A stretch of 64,000 nucleotides of DNA from Verrucomicrobiota bacterium (GCA_021325145.1 JAJPHR010000034.1:1-64000); one strand, 5' to 3'; numbered from the stretch's first letter, positions 22,384 through 30,171 are shown. The notes: generated by a model from the sequence alone, not told the origin. Translations and numbers: made by a program.

Positions 22384-22974
22384 TCACGTCTTCGATGTGA
22401 CAAAGAGCTCCCAATCCCGGACGCCGTGGGTGTTGCGAATCAGCGCCGTCACCGGCAACTCCGCGACCGCCTTCGGCTGCTTAAGCAGCCGAAGGCCGGC
22501 TTCATGCGGCAGGCGGTTGCCCTTCTTCGAGTTCACCGCCTTGCTTGACCACACGCAATTCTCCCACGAATCCTTCCCGCCGCGCGACCGCGGCAGGATG
22601 TGATCGATGTTCCCTTCGTCCGGTCGCAACACCGCCCCGGTGTATTGGCACCGATTTCCATCGCGCTCGCGGATCGTACGCGCGCAGAGCTTCGGACGCT
22701 TCTTCGGCACCTTCGCGAAGCTTGCCAGCACAATGACCGTCGGCACGCGAATTTCCCCACGCACGGTGCGCACCACCTGGTCCTGTTCGCGAATCGGCAG
22801 CGTAATCCATTCCGGCCAAGTCACCGGGCGGATATGGTCCTGCCCATCAATCTCCAGGCCGGTTGCGACGCCTGTGGCCATCTGGCAAAACGCCTCGGCT
22901 GGCGTGCGACAATTAATTGCCTGCCAATTCCGGTTCAGCACCAGCACGGTTGCCTTGTTCAATATGTCGTTCAT
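22384..22974 (-). CDS. HNH endonuclease
   Basis: 196-residue protein with an HNH core: RDGNRCQYTGAVL, then GNIDHILPRSRGGKDSWENCV and the trailing NSKKGNRL. The N-terminal 90 residues (ATVLVLNRNWQAINCRTPAEAF) match the stand-alone HNH family common in environmental bacteria. Only one Cys is seen where the zinc-binding CxxC version would have two. Sits between two copies of repeat family A. Target unknown; a mobile or defence role is possible. Confidence 0.85.
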   Translation of the reverse strand: MNDILNKATVLVLNRNWQAINCRTPAEAFCQMATGVATGLEIDGQDHIRPVTWPEWITLPIREQDQVVRTVRGEIRVPTVIVLASFAKVPKKRPKLCARTIRERDGNRCQYTGAVLRPDEGNIDHILPRSRGGKDSWENCVWSSKAVNSKKGNRLPHEAGLRLLKQPKAVAELPVTALIRNTHGVRDWELFVTSKT

Positions 22975-23034
22975 AAAACTTTGGTGTTTGTTCTTTATCG
23001 TAATAACTCCGCAGCAGCCGCTCTGATAGCAGCG

Positions 23035-23103
23035 CGCGCGTCACTCCGTGCGCGCCGCCTTATACTTGCGGGCTCCGGCGTGCAGAGGACCGTCCGCCCT
23101 ATC
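23035..23103. repeat. dispersed repeat family A
   Basis: Second copy, core CGCGTCACTCCGTGCGCGCC, ending GTCCGCCCTAT. Together with the copy at 22270 it brackets the HNH gene in direct orientation. Confidence 0.85.
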
Positions 23104-23203
23104 GCAATCAGGGTTTCCGCAACCGTTGTCGCATCGAATTTTTCGATGGCATCTCCAAATTTATCAATTCGCGCACATTCCATTGGGGTTCTACTGTCGC
23201 GCC

Positions 23204-24973
23204 ATGACTACAAACAATTTGCTGATTGACGCTCGAATTCAAAAACCCGCGGCCACTGAAGGCATTGCCATCTCCCTGGCGAACGAAGCGGACCGGGAAG
23301 AAATCTACCGGATTCGCCATGAGGTCTATGCTCACGAGTTGCGCCAGCATCCGTCGAACAGCGACACCACGCTCCGCGATTCGCTTGATGCCTCGAATGT
23401 GTATCTCGTTGCCAAAGTCACCGGAAAAATAGCCGGGTTCGTCAGTGTCACCCCGCCGGAACTGCAAAACTATTCGGTGGACAAATATTTCGCCCGCGAA
23501 ACCCTGCCGTTCTCTGTCGATGATGGACTCCATGAAATCCGGCTGCTGACCGTCCTCAAAACCCATCGCGGCGGCGACCTGGCGACTTTGCTCATGTATG
23601 CCGCGTTCCGCTGGGTCGAGTCCCACGGCGGTTCACACGTCATGGCGATCGGCCGGCGCGAAATCCTCGAACTTTACCTGAAAGTCGGCTTGCAACGGGC
23701 GGGATATTCCACGCGCTGCGGCTCGGTCATCTACGATCTGCTGCACGCCACTGTTTCTGAAATCAGAACCGCGCTTCTTCCCTTTCGCGGCGCGCTGGCG
23801 CGGTTCCAGGGCAAAGTCCGATGGCAACTTAATTTCAGCTTTCATAAACCCGCGGAGTGTTTCCATGGCGGCGCTTTCTTCAAGGCAATCGGAGAAAATT
23901 TCGGCACCCTGGAACGAAGTACAAGCATTATCAACGCGGACGTGCTGGACGCCTGGTTTCCACCCTCGCCGCTGGTCGCTGCCACACTGCAAACGCATCT
24001 GGATTGGCTGCTCAGAACTTCACCACCGACCGGCTGCGAGGGATTAATTGAAGCCATCGCCCAGGCGCGAGGCGTAAAGGCGATTAACATATTGCCCGGC
24101 GCCGGTTCATCCGACCTGATCTTTCGCGCCTTGCGACATTGGCTCTCGCCCGAATCGCACGCTCTCATCCTGGACCCGACTTACGGCGAGTACGCCCATG
24201 TGTTGGAAGAAGTGATCGGCTGCACGGTGGATCGCCTCCCACTTTTGCGCGAGGACGACTACCGGGTTGATCTCGACCGCCTGCAAAACGCCCTGGCCGA
24301 TGCGTATGATCTGGTGGTGCTCGTAAACCCGAACAGCCCGACCGGCCAACACATTCCTCGCGAAGTTCTCGAGGCCATTTTACGCAAGGCTCCCGCGCGA
24401 ACGCGCGTTTGGGTGGACGAAACGTACGTGGAATACGCCGGTCAAAACCAATCGCTGGAGCGCTTCGCCATCCAAACCGAGAATGTCATCGTCTGCAAAT
24501 CCATGTCCAAGGTGTATGCGCTGAGCGGCGCGCGCGTCGCGTATCTTTGCGCCGGGGCGCATCAATTGGAGGCGTTGCGGTCGATCACGCCGCCGTGGGT
24601 GGTGAGCCTGCCCGCGCAGGTTGCAGCCACGCGCGCGTTGCAGGATCCAAACTATTACGCGGAACGTTACGCCGAAACCCATTCATTGCGCGAGGGGCTG
24701 AGGAGACGATTGGAAACATTGGACTGGCAAATCATCCCAGGCATTGCCAATTTCCTGCTCGCTCATTTGCCGGCGCATGGTCCCACGACGCAACAATTGG
24801 TTCGAGCCTGCCGGCAGCATGAGTTGTTTTTGCGCGACGCCTCGTCCATGGGCGGCAACCTTGGGCCCCGGGCCATCCGCGTTGCGGTCAAAGACGCTGA
24901 AACCAACACTCGTATGGCGGCCATTATCGAAGCCGCGCAGCAAACGCAAAGCAAGGGGAAGTGGATTGGATGA
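23204..24973 (+). CDS. GNAT domain fused to a class I/II aminotransferase
   Basis: Two-domain protein. Residues 1-215 are GNAT-like: AISLANEADREEIYRIRHEVYAHEL, VYLVAKVTGKIAGFVSVTPP and LTVLKTHRGGDLATLLMY. Residues 260-590 are a PLP aminotransferase of the histidinol-phosphate type: LPGAGSSDLIFRAL, VNPNSPTG, VWVDETYVEYAG and the PLP Lys in CKSMSKVYALSG. ATG 23204 lies after repeat family A; the longer frame upstream is repeat-derived. Substrate unknown; the fusion suggests an amino compound handled by both domains. Confidence 0.85.
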   Translation: MTTNNLLIDARIQKPAATEGIAISLANEADREEIYRIRHEVYAHELRQHPSNSDTTLRDSLDASNVYLVAKVTGKIAGFVSVTPPELQNYSVDKYFARETLPFSVDDGLHEIRLLTVLKTHRGGDLATLLMYAAFRWVESHGGSHVMAIGRREILELYLKVGLQRAGYSTRCGSVIYDLLHATVSEIRTALLPFRGALARFQGKVRWQLNFSFHKPAECFHGGAFFKAIGENFGTLERSTSIINADVLDAWFPPSPLVAATLQTHLDWLLRTSPPTGCEGLIEAIAQARGVKAINILPGAGSSDLIFRALRHWLSPESHALILDPTYGEYAHVLEEVIGCTVDRLPLLREDDYRVDLDRLQNALADAYDLVVLVNPNSPTGQHIPREVLEAILRKAPARTRVWVDETYVEYAGQNQSLERFAIQTENVIVCKSMSKVYALSGARVAYLCAGAHQLEALRSITPPWVVSLPAQVAATRALQDPNYYAERYAETHSLREGLRRRLETLDWQIIPGIANFLLAHLPAHGPTTQQLVRACRQHELFLRDASSMGGNLGPRAIRVAVKDAETNTRMAAIIEAAQQTQSKGKWIG

Positions 24974-25055
24974 CTCATCAAGTCCTTCGGCTTGGTTTTA
25001 AGAGCAGACCCCTTGTGAATAACTTTTTCCAAATAGGCTTTGGCTGCCGGCTTCC

Positions 25056-25076
25056 CATACACTAGACTGGTGTATG
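25056..25076. promoter_or_regulatory. palindrome overlapping the polymerase start region
   Basis: CATACAC and GTGTATG form 7-base inverted arms with a 7-base spacer, ending 3 bases before the ATG at 25079. This is a plausible repressor operator, such as an SOS-type site, but the repressor is not identified. Confidence 0.45.
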
Positions 25077-25078
25077 GC

Positions 25079-26431
25079 ATGAGCAACACGAACCGCATTC
25101 TGCACGTTGATGCCGACAGCTTCTTCGCCAGTTGCGAAATCGCCAATAAGCCTGAACTCGAAGGCCGTCCTGTGTGGGTCGGTGGTGGTCGTAATGGCAA
25201 CGGTATCGTGATCGCAGCCAACCGCCTGGCCAAGAAATTCGGAGTTAAAACCGGCATGGCCTGCTTTGAAGCCAAGCGCCTTTGCCATCATGGTGTTCTC
25301 TGCCGGCCGCAATACGAACTTTACCGCGAATGTTCAGAGAAAATGTTCCGCATCCTGGAGGAATATTCGCCAACTCTCGTGCCCATTTCCATTGACGAAG
25401 GCTTTCTCGACTTCACGACCATGGACCAGCATGTCTGGCGAAATACGACGCCGATGGATTACGTCAAAGCCATCGGCGAACGCATTCGGGATGAAGTCGG
25501 GCTGCCCGTGTCCGGCGGCCTGGCCAATTCCTCGCGCCTCGCCAAACTTGCGACCGATGCCGCCAAGCCCGGTTTCATCGAAGTGCCGCCCGGCCAGGAA
25601 AGGGAATTTCTCAAGGACCGGTCATTGCGGGAACTCTCCGGCATCGCCGCACGTCGCGAACGCGCCCTGGCTGGCCTGGAGGCCTGGACGTTCGGTGACG
25701 TCGCGAAACTCCCGTCCATGTTGCTCCGGCAAAAATTCGGCATCTGGGGGCAGCAACTCTGGCTGCTGGCCAACGGACGCTGGAACGAACCGCTGCTGCT
25801 CGAAGTCAAGGACCGCACCACCATCTCCAGCAACACCACGCTGCCGCACGACGAACCCGATTACGAAGCGGCCCTGACCTTCACGTTGAGCGAAGCAACG
25901 CGGTTGACCGGCCAATTGCGGCGCGAACAGCTTCAGGCGCGCGAAATGGGACTGACGATCCGCTTCAATGATTTCACCGAGATCGGCTGCGGCCATCGTT
26001 TCAAGCACCCGCAATTTCAGAACTCCGTCGTCAACGCGGTCCTGGAGGGAATATTCCGCGATTTGATGAGTCGCGCTTATTTGCCGGTGCGGCAAATCCG
26101 CATTTCCTTTTGGAACCTCCTGCGGCTGGATACCCAGCCAACCCTTTGGGGCACGACCCACGCCGAGCGCTGGGGCGCGCTCGACGAAGCCACGCACAAA
26201 CTCAACACCCGATTTGGGCGCGCGGACAAACCCGCCTTGATGACCGGCGCGCAACTGGCGCTCCGCAAACTCGACGACGTGCACCGCAACCCCAAGGCCA
26301 AGTGCCCATTCGTTCCTCAACGCGAGATGATCAAAAAACTTTGGGGTTCGGATGCCGATCCGCTGGCCAACAAAGGCGATTGGGAAAAGCGGCTGGCCAA
26401 AGTCAGCAAGCAAATGCAATTTAACCACTAA
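25079..26431 (+). CDS. Y-family DNA polymerase (DinB-like)
   Basis: Translesion DNA polymerase. The catalytic motifs are ILHVDADSFFASCEI near the start, with the first metal-binding Asp, and VPISIDEGFLDFT near residue 105. The palm/little-finger order is conserved, including a helix-hairpin-helix stretch LRELSGIAARRERALAGL. 451 residues, with a C-terminal extension rich in basic residues. The start at 25079 follows a palindromic candidate operator. Confidence 0.9.
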   Translation: MSNTNRILHVDADSFFASCEIANKPELEGRPVWVGGGRNGNGIVIAANRLAKKFGVKTGMACFEAKRLCHHGVLCRPQYELYRECSEKMFRILEEYSPTLVPISIDEGFLDFTTMDQHVWRNTTPMDYVKAIGERIRDEVGLPVSGGLANSSRLAKLATDAAKPGFIEVPPGQEREFLKDRSLRELSGIAARRERALAGLEAWTFGDVAKLPSMLLRQKFGIWGQQLWLLANGRWNEPLLLEVKDRTTISSNTTLPHDEPDYEAALTFTLSEATRLTGQLRREQLQAREMGLTIRFNDFTEIGCGHRFKHPQFQNSVVNAVLEGIFRDLMSRAYLPVRQIRISFWNLLRLDTQPTLWGTTHAERWGALDEATHKLNTRFGRADKPALMTGAQLALRKLDDVHRNPKAKCPFVPQREMIKKLWGSDADPLANKGDWEKRLAKVSKQMQFNH

Positions 26432-26670
26432 ACCGGGACTATGCAGTCGACAACCACGAATGGACACGAATTAAACGGGAAGTGCCGGCCATGGGTCAGA
26501 TTGGAATCACGCCACTATTCAGTGAAAGTTGTGCTGGCCGCCAAAGGTCTGCATTCGCCGCTCTTCTATTGGTGTCTATTCGTGTCCATTCGTGGTTCAA
26601 CTGCAATGTTCCGGCTAAGTGGTTGCTTTGGAGCCAATCGCAAATCGCCAATCAAAAATCAAAATCTAAT
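26431..26670. repeat. inverted repeat with ACCACGAATGGACACGAA arms
   Basis: Arms near 26450-26475 (ACCACGAATGGACACGAATT) and 26568-26600 (reverse complement, extended by GGTGTCTATT). The rest is AT-rich TCAAAAATC-type spacer. No gene is seen. Confidence 0.6.
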
Positions 26671-26745
26671 TGGCTGCCTCGCCTGGCTTTGCTCCAGGAC
26701 CTCCGGTGTCAGAGACCGGCGCACTGCTGGTTATGCAACGAGGCA
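26671..26745 (-). tRNA. non-canonical tRNA-Gln(CTG)
   Basis: Complete cloverleaf: acceptor TGCCTCG/CGAGGCA, 3-bp D-stem with loop TAACCAGCAG (no GG), anticodon loop CTCTGAC (anticodon CTG), 4-nt variable region, T-stem CCTGG/CCAGG with loop AGCAAAG. Discriminator G and an encoded CCA. The U1-A72 pair and G73 fit glutamine identity. G is at T-loop position 55. Confidence 0.8.
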
Positions 26746-26750
26746 GTTCC

Positions 26751-26830
26751 AATGCGGAATTCGGAATGAGCCGGCGTAATCTCCAACGCCCTCGGGGAAT
26801 TCCGCACTCCGCACTCCTAATTCCGAATCG
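26751..26830. repeat. inter-tRNA spacer repeat (GCGGAATTCGG type)
   Basis: Spacer with GGAATTCGG and CGGAATTCCGCACTCCGCACTCC wording split by a short loop, forming an imperfect hairpin. Similar spacers lie near 30247, 36172, 38849 and 39097. Confidence 0.5.
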
Positions 26831-26834
26831 GAAA

Positions 26835-26908
26835 TGGTCGCCTGGGAAGGTTCTGCCCCCTCGATTTCTGGGTGTAGGCCAGACGTGATGCTATTTCACC
26901 ACCAGGCG
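26835..26908 (-). tRNA. non-canonical tRNA-Val(TAC)
   Basis: Acceptor CGCCTGG/CCAGGCG, D-stem GTGA/TCAC with loop AATAGCA, anticodon loop CCTACAC (anticodon TAC, C at position 33), variable 4 nt, T-stem GAGGG/CCTTC with loop GGCAGAA. Discriminator A and an encoded CCA. A18-G19 in the D-loop faces G55-C56. Confidence 0.8.
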
Positions 26909-27017
26909 TAAATTGCTTTGTGGATGAAGCGCAGAGTTCCAGCTCTGCACGTTGATTCCGATCCCGGTTCAGCCCCACCGTCAATCATCAATCGCAAATC
27001 AAAAATCAAAAATTCGA

Positions 27018-27091
27018 TGGCTGCCGGGGCTGGAATTGCACCAGCATTCGCGCCTTCAAAGGGCGCTGTCCTACGATTGGACGACCCGGCA
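27018..27091 (-). tRNA. non-canonical tRNA-Gln(TTG)
   Basis: Perfect cloverleaf: acceptor TGCCGGG/CCCGGCA, D-stem GTCC/GGAC with loop AATCGTA, anticodon stem GCGCC/GGCGC with loop CTTTGAA (anticodon TTG), variable GAAT, T-stem GCTGG/CCAGC with loop TGCAATT. Discriminator G, CCA encoded. U1-A72 again fits Gln. Confidence 0.85.
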
Positions 27092-27104
27092 ATCGAATTC
27101 GAAA

Positions 27105-27182
27105 TGGTGGAGCCGGAGGTAGTTGCAACCTCACCATGACCCGATTAAAAGTCGGGTGCCGGTCTGCTGTGGCTTCGGCTCC
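27105..27182 (-). tRNA. non-canonical tRNA-Lys(TTT)
   Basis: Acceptor GGAGCCG/CGGCTCC, D-stem GCC/GGC with loop ACAGCAGACC, anticodon loop CTTTTAA (anticodon TTT), 7-nt variable region, T-stem GAGGT/ACCTC with loop TGCAACT. Discriminator A, CCA encoded. Confidence 0.83.
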
Positions 27183-27265
27183 TTTGAAAGATACTTGGCA
27201 CTGCTTGTGCTCATTTTTCACAGGCCGGCTCTCATAAAGGCAAGTTGTGGCGGGCTGAAAAGCAC

Positions 27266-27751
27266 ATGAAATACTGCGTCAATATTCCACTGGGAGAGCC
27301 GCTGGCCTTCCCCCAAATCTGTCCATTCTCGGGCGATCCGTTTTCGAGCGGCACTGTCCGCCTGAAGCAAACCAAGACCTTGATGGTGCTGCCGCTTCCC
27401 GGCGGGATATATAACTCCTACTCGACAACGACATTGCGCGTCCCCGCTTCCGGGAGGATCGCAAAGCTTGCCCTCGGACTTGAAATCATGATCTGGATAT
27501 CCCTGCTTGGAGGCATCGGAATTTGCGTTTTGCTACTGACTCAATCACCGGGCACCCATGAAAGAACCGCGTTGCTGTCCTTGCTGGCGAGCCCGTTTCT
27601 CGCGCTGGGATTCCGGTTCTGGCGCTTTATGATCCTGCGTCCAGTGCGCATCAAACCCGCCCAGGATGGTTATACGGAGATGCAGTTCCAATCTGAGAGC
27701 TATGCCAGGCAGTTCTCAGAACTGAATCGCCTCCAGATGTTTGCGGATTAA
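27266..27751 (+). CDS. small membrane protein inside the tRNA array
   Basis: 161 residues, family not recognised. The first 60 residues contain a polar segment with two cysteines (KYCVN, QICPFSGDPF). Two hydrophobic segments follow: LEIMIWISLLGGIGICVLLL near residue 75 and ALLSLLASPFLALGFRFWRF. The tail is soluble. ATG 27266 gives a natural start. It is transcribed opposite to the flanking tRNA genes. Confidence 0.65.
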   Translation: MKYCVNIPLGEPLAFPQICPFSGDPFSSGTVRLKQTKTLMVLPLPGGIYNSYSTTTLRVPASGRIAKLALGLEIMIWISLLGGIGICVLLLTQSPGTHERTALLSLLASPFLALGFRFWRFMILRPVRIKPAQDGYTEMQFQSESYARQFSELNRLQMFAD

Positions 27752-27766
27752 ATCCGTCGGCCAAAC

Positions 27767-27843
27767 TGGTGCTTGCGGCAGGATTCGCACCTGCACTGGC
27801 GACGTTCTCGGCGTCGTGCCTCTACTGGTTGGGCTACACAAGC
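27767..27843 (-). tRNA. non-canonical tRNA with anticodon GAG (Leu)
   Basis: Acceptor GCTTGTG/CGCAAGC (one G-T pair), D-stem GCC/GGC with loop CAACCAGTAGA, anticodon stem CGACG/CGTCG with loop CCGAGAA (anticodon GAG, C33), 5-nt variable region, T-stem GCAGG/CCTGC with loop TGCGAAT. CCA encoded. A leucine anticodon without the long variable arm usual for bacterial tRNA-Leu. Confidence 0.78.
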
Positions 27844-27850
27844 GAAAGAT

Positions 27851-27937
27851 TCACACCTCCGGCCGGTCTCTTCCACCGGCTTATTCCCGGGTTGCGGGGC
27901 CGTTCGATCTACTTCGCGCTCGGAGGTGTAAAGGAAA
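27851..27937. repeat. inverted repeat, possible decayed tRNA
   Basis: ACACCTCC near 27853 pairs with GGAGGTGT near 27922, and an inner CCGGT/ACCGG hairpin resembles a T-arm. No clear anticodon arm and no CCA, so it is not called as a tRNA. Confidence 0.35.
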
Positions 27938-27940
27938 AAT

Positions 27941-28032
27941 TGGTACGCGCGTCCGGTAACGCTCCGGAACCCGGCACTCGTCCAGTGCGACTCCGCTTAT
28001 AAGGCGGACGGTTCTCTTTGAACTACGCGCGC
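27941..28032 (-). tRNA. non-canonical class II tRNA with anticodon TAT (Ile)
   Basis: Acceptor GCGCGCG/CGCGCGT (G1-T72 wobble), D-stem GTTC/GAAC with 5-nt loop AAAGA, anticodon stem TCCGC/GCGGA with loop CTTATAA (anticodon TAT). A long variable arm (GCACT/AGTGC hairpin) follows, then T-stem TCCGG/CCGGA with loop AGCGTTA. Discriminator A, CCA encoded. A long arm on an Ile anticodon is abnormal. Confidence 0.75.
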
Positions 28033-28051
28033 ATAAATCGCCTCTTTAAAG

Positions 28052-28138
28052 TGGCGGAAGGCCGTGGACTTGCACCACTTGCCAAAGGCATGCACTCGTT
28101 AGCACCGAGGCCCGGCTCGCTTGTCCGGTTGACCTTCC
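28052..28138 (-). tRNA. non-canonical tRNA-Ser(GCT)
   Basis: Acceptor GGAAGGT/GCCTTCC, D-stem CCGG/CCGG with loop ACAAGCGAG, anticodon loop GTGCTAA (anticodon GCT) on a 4-bp stem. Long variable arm with a TGCC/GGCA hairpin, T-loop TGCAAGT. Discriminator G and CCA. Long arm and G73 fit serine. Confidence 0.78.
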
Positions 28139-28155
28139 AAATTGACGATCTAAAA

Positions 28156-28239
28156 TGGTCGGCGTGGGGAGAATTGCACTCCCAAGGCTGGTCGGGTTTG
28201 AGCCGAAACGGTCTGCTGTTCCCGTTGAACCACACGCCG
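28156..28239 (-). tRNA. non-canonical tRNA-Leu(CAA)
   Basis: Acceptor CGGCGTG/CACGCCG, then a 7-nt linker TGGTTCA, inner D-stem ACGG/CCGT with loop GAACAGCAGA, anticodon loop CTCAAAC (anticodon CAA), 7-nt variable CAGCCTT, T-stem GGGAG/CTCCC with loop TGCAATT. Discriminator A, CCA encoded. The displaced D-stem is shared with the next two Leu genes. Confidence 0.78.
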
Positions 28240-28240
28240 G

Positions 28241-28322
28241 TCGACGCCCCGGGAATTGCACCCGGAAGGCTCAGCGATTTTAAGTCGCTGTGGTCTGCTG
28301 TTCCCGATAAAGCCAGGCGTCG
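28241..28322 (-). tRNA. non-canonical tRNA-Leu(TAA)
   Basis: Acceptor CGACGCC/GGCGTCG, linker of about 8 nt, weak D-stem with loop GAACAGCAGA, anticodon stem AGCGA/TCGCT with loop CTTAAAA (anticodon TAA), variable GAGCCTT, T-stem CCGGG/CCCGG with loop TGCAATT. No encoded CCA. Only two bases separate its acceptor from the 5' end of tRNA-Leu(CAA), so the two must be cut from one transcript. Confidence 0.78.
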
Positions 28323-28337
28323 TAAATGGCTTGACGG

Positions 28338-28390
28338 GCCGAAGCTCCCCAGTGTTGGCAACTGCCCAACTGCGCGCTGGTTGCTTCGGC
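28338..28390 (-). tRNA. mini tRNA-like hairpin, D-arm missing
   Basis: 53 bases: closing stem GCCGAAGC/GCTTCGGC, one arm CCAG/TTGG with loop CGCGCAG, and one arm CAGT/ACTG with T-like loop TGCCAAC (G55, C56, A58). There is no D-arm and no adjacent CCA. It may be a degenerate or miniature member of the array. Confidence 0.35.
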
Positions 28391-28427
28391 GCGGCAGCGT
28401 TGCTCTTGCTGCGCCTCGAGCGAAGGC

Positions 28428-28511
28428 TGGTGGGCATGAAGGGAATTGCACCCCCAAGGCTGCCAGATTCTGAGTCTGGACCCTCTGCTATTCGGGTTGA
28501 ACCACATGCCC
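28428..28511 (-). tRNA. non-canonical tRNA-Leu(CAG), copy 1
   Basis: Acceptor GGGCATG/CATGCCC, 7-nt linker TGGTTCA, D-stem ACCC/GGGT with loop GAATAGCAGA directly abutting the anticodon stem CCAGA/TCTGG, loop CTCAGAA (anticodon CAG), variable CAGCCTT, T-stem GGGGG/CCCTT with loop TGCAATT. Discriminator A, CCA encoded. No long variable arm. Confidence 0.8.
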
Positions 28512-28517
28512 GTAAAT

Positions 28518-28568
28518 TGGTGCTGGCACCCGGAGCGCACGGGTTTGCAGTCAAACTGCCAGCCAGCT
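28518..28568 (-). tRNA. mini tRNA-like element, D-arm missing
   Basis: About 51 bases ending in an encoded CCA: short acceptor GCTGGC/GCCAGC, one arm GCAG/CTGC, and T-arm ACCCG/CGGGT with loop TGCGCTC. A D-arm-like CCAG/CTGG can be drawn upstream, but then the acceptor does not pair. Uncertain. Confidence 0.35.
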
Positions 28569-28616
28569 TATCCCCTGGCCTGAACCTGATGCGCCCGGCT
28601 CCGGCTCAGGGCAAAC

Positions 28617-28694
28617 TGGTGCCGCGTGAAGGATTTGCACCCTCAACCTCCCCGTTCTGAGCGGGGCGCCTCTTTCTGGTTGGGCTAACGCGGC
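28617..28694 (-). tRNA. non-canonical tRNA with anticodon CAG (Leu), copy 2
   Basis: Acceptor GCCGCGT/ACGCGGC, D-stem GCC/GGC with loop CAACCAGAAAGA, anticodon stem CCCCG/CGGGG with loop CTCAGAA (anticodon CAG), variable AGGTT, T-stem GAGGG/CCTTC with loop TGCAAAT. Discriminator A, CCA encoded. A class I body unlike copy 1. Confidence 0.8.
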
Positions 28695-28831
28695 TTAAGA
28701 TTTTCAATTGGAAATCGAGGTTCTGAATCTGAAATTCTGCCGTCGCACAGATTCCCGGGAACAAATTCAAGCACCCGGCACTCGCACTTTTGAATAGCTT
28801 GCCGGGTTAACCAGAAAGCACCCGAAACTTT

Positions 28832-30112
28832 GTGGGCATGAATACGTCCGCTCGACGCTCGTTGCTAAGCTGCTTCGTTCGTTCTTTGAAGCGTTTCATA
28901 AGCTTTAAAATTGTAATTGTTGGGATCTTTGCCGGGCTTGATTCAAGTTTGGCCCAGAACTGGACAATCACTTCGGCGCCAGCCACGAATTGGGTATCGG
29001 TCGCATCTTCCGCGGATGGCAATCGTCTCGCGGCGCTTACGTATGATGGCGGCGCAGTTTATATTTCCACGAATGCCGGTGGTTCATGGACCTTAAGCAG
29101 TTCACCCAACGGTTTCGTCCTGGGATCTTCAATCGCGTCGTCAGCCGATGGGAGCATTCTCGCGGCGGCCGGCATCCGAGACGTGACCGGAGAATCCGCC
29201 GGCAACACTTACATGTCCACTAATTCGGGAGCGTCGTGGTTCACAGCCAGCCCATTCAAATCGTGGTCGTCCATCGCTTGCTCCGCCGATGGCGTGCAGT
29301 TGGCCGGAGCATGCTTCCTCCGCCGAAGCTTCGGCGGAGGGATAGTCGTCTCCACGGACGTTGGCCAGTCGTGGACTTTCTCGGGCGCCGCGAATGATGG
29401 CTGGGTTGCCGTCGCCAGTTCCACCGATGGCGTGAAGCTTGTCGCCGCCGATGCGGCAACCGGGCTGGTTTACACCTCCCCGGATGCGGGAAGCACCTGG
29501 ACGGCGGGCTTGCTGCCGGCACAGGCGTTTACCGCGGTAGGAACGTCCGCCGACGGAACGAGATTGATCGCCGCCAGTGGCAACAATGGCTCATTAACAG
29601 GGCCGATCTTCATCTCGACAAATTCCGGAATCAGTTGGACCCAAACTACTGCGCCGCTGACTAATTGGGTGGCGGTGGCCAGCTCAGTGGATGGCTCGAA
29701 ATTGGTCGCCGCCGGGGGAGGTTCAACTGCACTTGGACGAATCTACACTTCCACAAATTCCGGTGTGACCTGGAAGCAGGCGAATGCACCCCTGGCTAAT
29801 TGGACATCCGTGGCATCCTCGGCAGACGGGACAAAACTCGTCGCAACGATCTATGGTGGCCATATCTATACCTTGCATTTGTCCTTATTCACTCTCTCAC
29901 CAGAACTCCAAATCAAGCCACTAACCGGCAATGCCGTCGTTTCATGGCTCGTGCCCTCAATGAAATTCGTGCTGCAGGAAAACCCGGATTTGGCTTCCAC
30001 CAACTGGACAGATGTCACCGGATCGCCTTCGCTAAACCTTACAAATCTGGAGAATGAAGTTAGCGTATCGTTGTCTCCCGGCAGAAGCTATTACCGGCTT
30101 CGTTTCCAATGA
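28832..30112 (+). CDS. secreted beta-propeller-like repeat protein
   Basis: 427 residues: signal peptide (FKIVIVGIFAGLDSSLAQ), then about eight repeats with the consensus NWxxVASSADGxxLVA and internal ISTNSGxSWT, typical of BNR/Asp-box propellers. The C-terminal 60 residues form a separate strand-rich tail (TNWTDVTGSPSLNLTNL). Probably exported and carbohydrate- or surface-associated; no catalytic residues are assigned. It separates two blocks of tRNA genes. Confidence 0.75.
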   Translation: MGMNTSARRSLLSCFVRSLKRFISFKIVIVGIFAGLDSSLAQNWTITSAPATNWVSVASSADGNRLAALTYDGGAVYISTNAGGSWTLSSSPNGFVLGSSIASSADGSILAAAGIRDVTGESAGNTYMSTNSGASWFTASPFKSWSSIACSADGVQLAGACFLRRSFGGGIVVSTDVGQSWTFSGAANDGWVAVASSTDGVKLVAADAATGLVYTSPDAGSTWTAGLLPAQAFTAVGTSADGTRLIAASGNNGSLTGPIFISTNSGISWTQTTAPLTNWVAVASSVDGSKLVAAGGGSTALGRIYTSTNSGVTWKQANAPLANWTSVASSADGTKLVATIYGGHIYTLHLSLFTLSPELQIKPLTGNAVVSWLVPSMKFVLQENPDLASTNWTDVTGSPSLNLTNLENEVSVSLSPGRSYYRLRFQ

Positions 30113-30171
30113 AGCTGGCCAAGTGCAGCCGAATTCCGCCTTTAATCGCAAATCAAAAGTCAAAATGAAAT

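Noticed and set aside
26921..26975. tRNA-like hairpin GCAGAG/CTCTGC
   Set aside because: A simple palindrome with no acceptor or T-arm.
27872..27937. Plus-strand tRNA reading of the inverted repeat
   Set aside because: A TTCGATC stretch looks like a T-loop, but the flanking bases do not form a T-stem and no anticodon arm fits.
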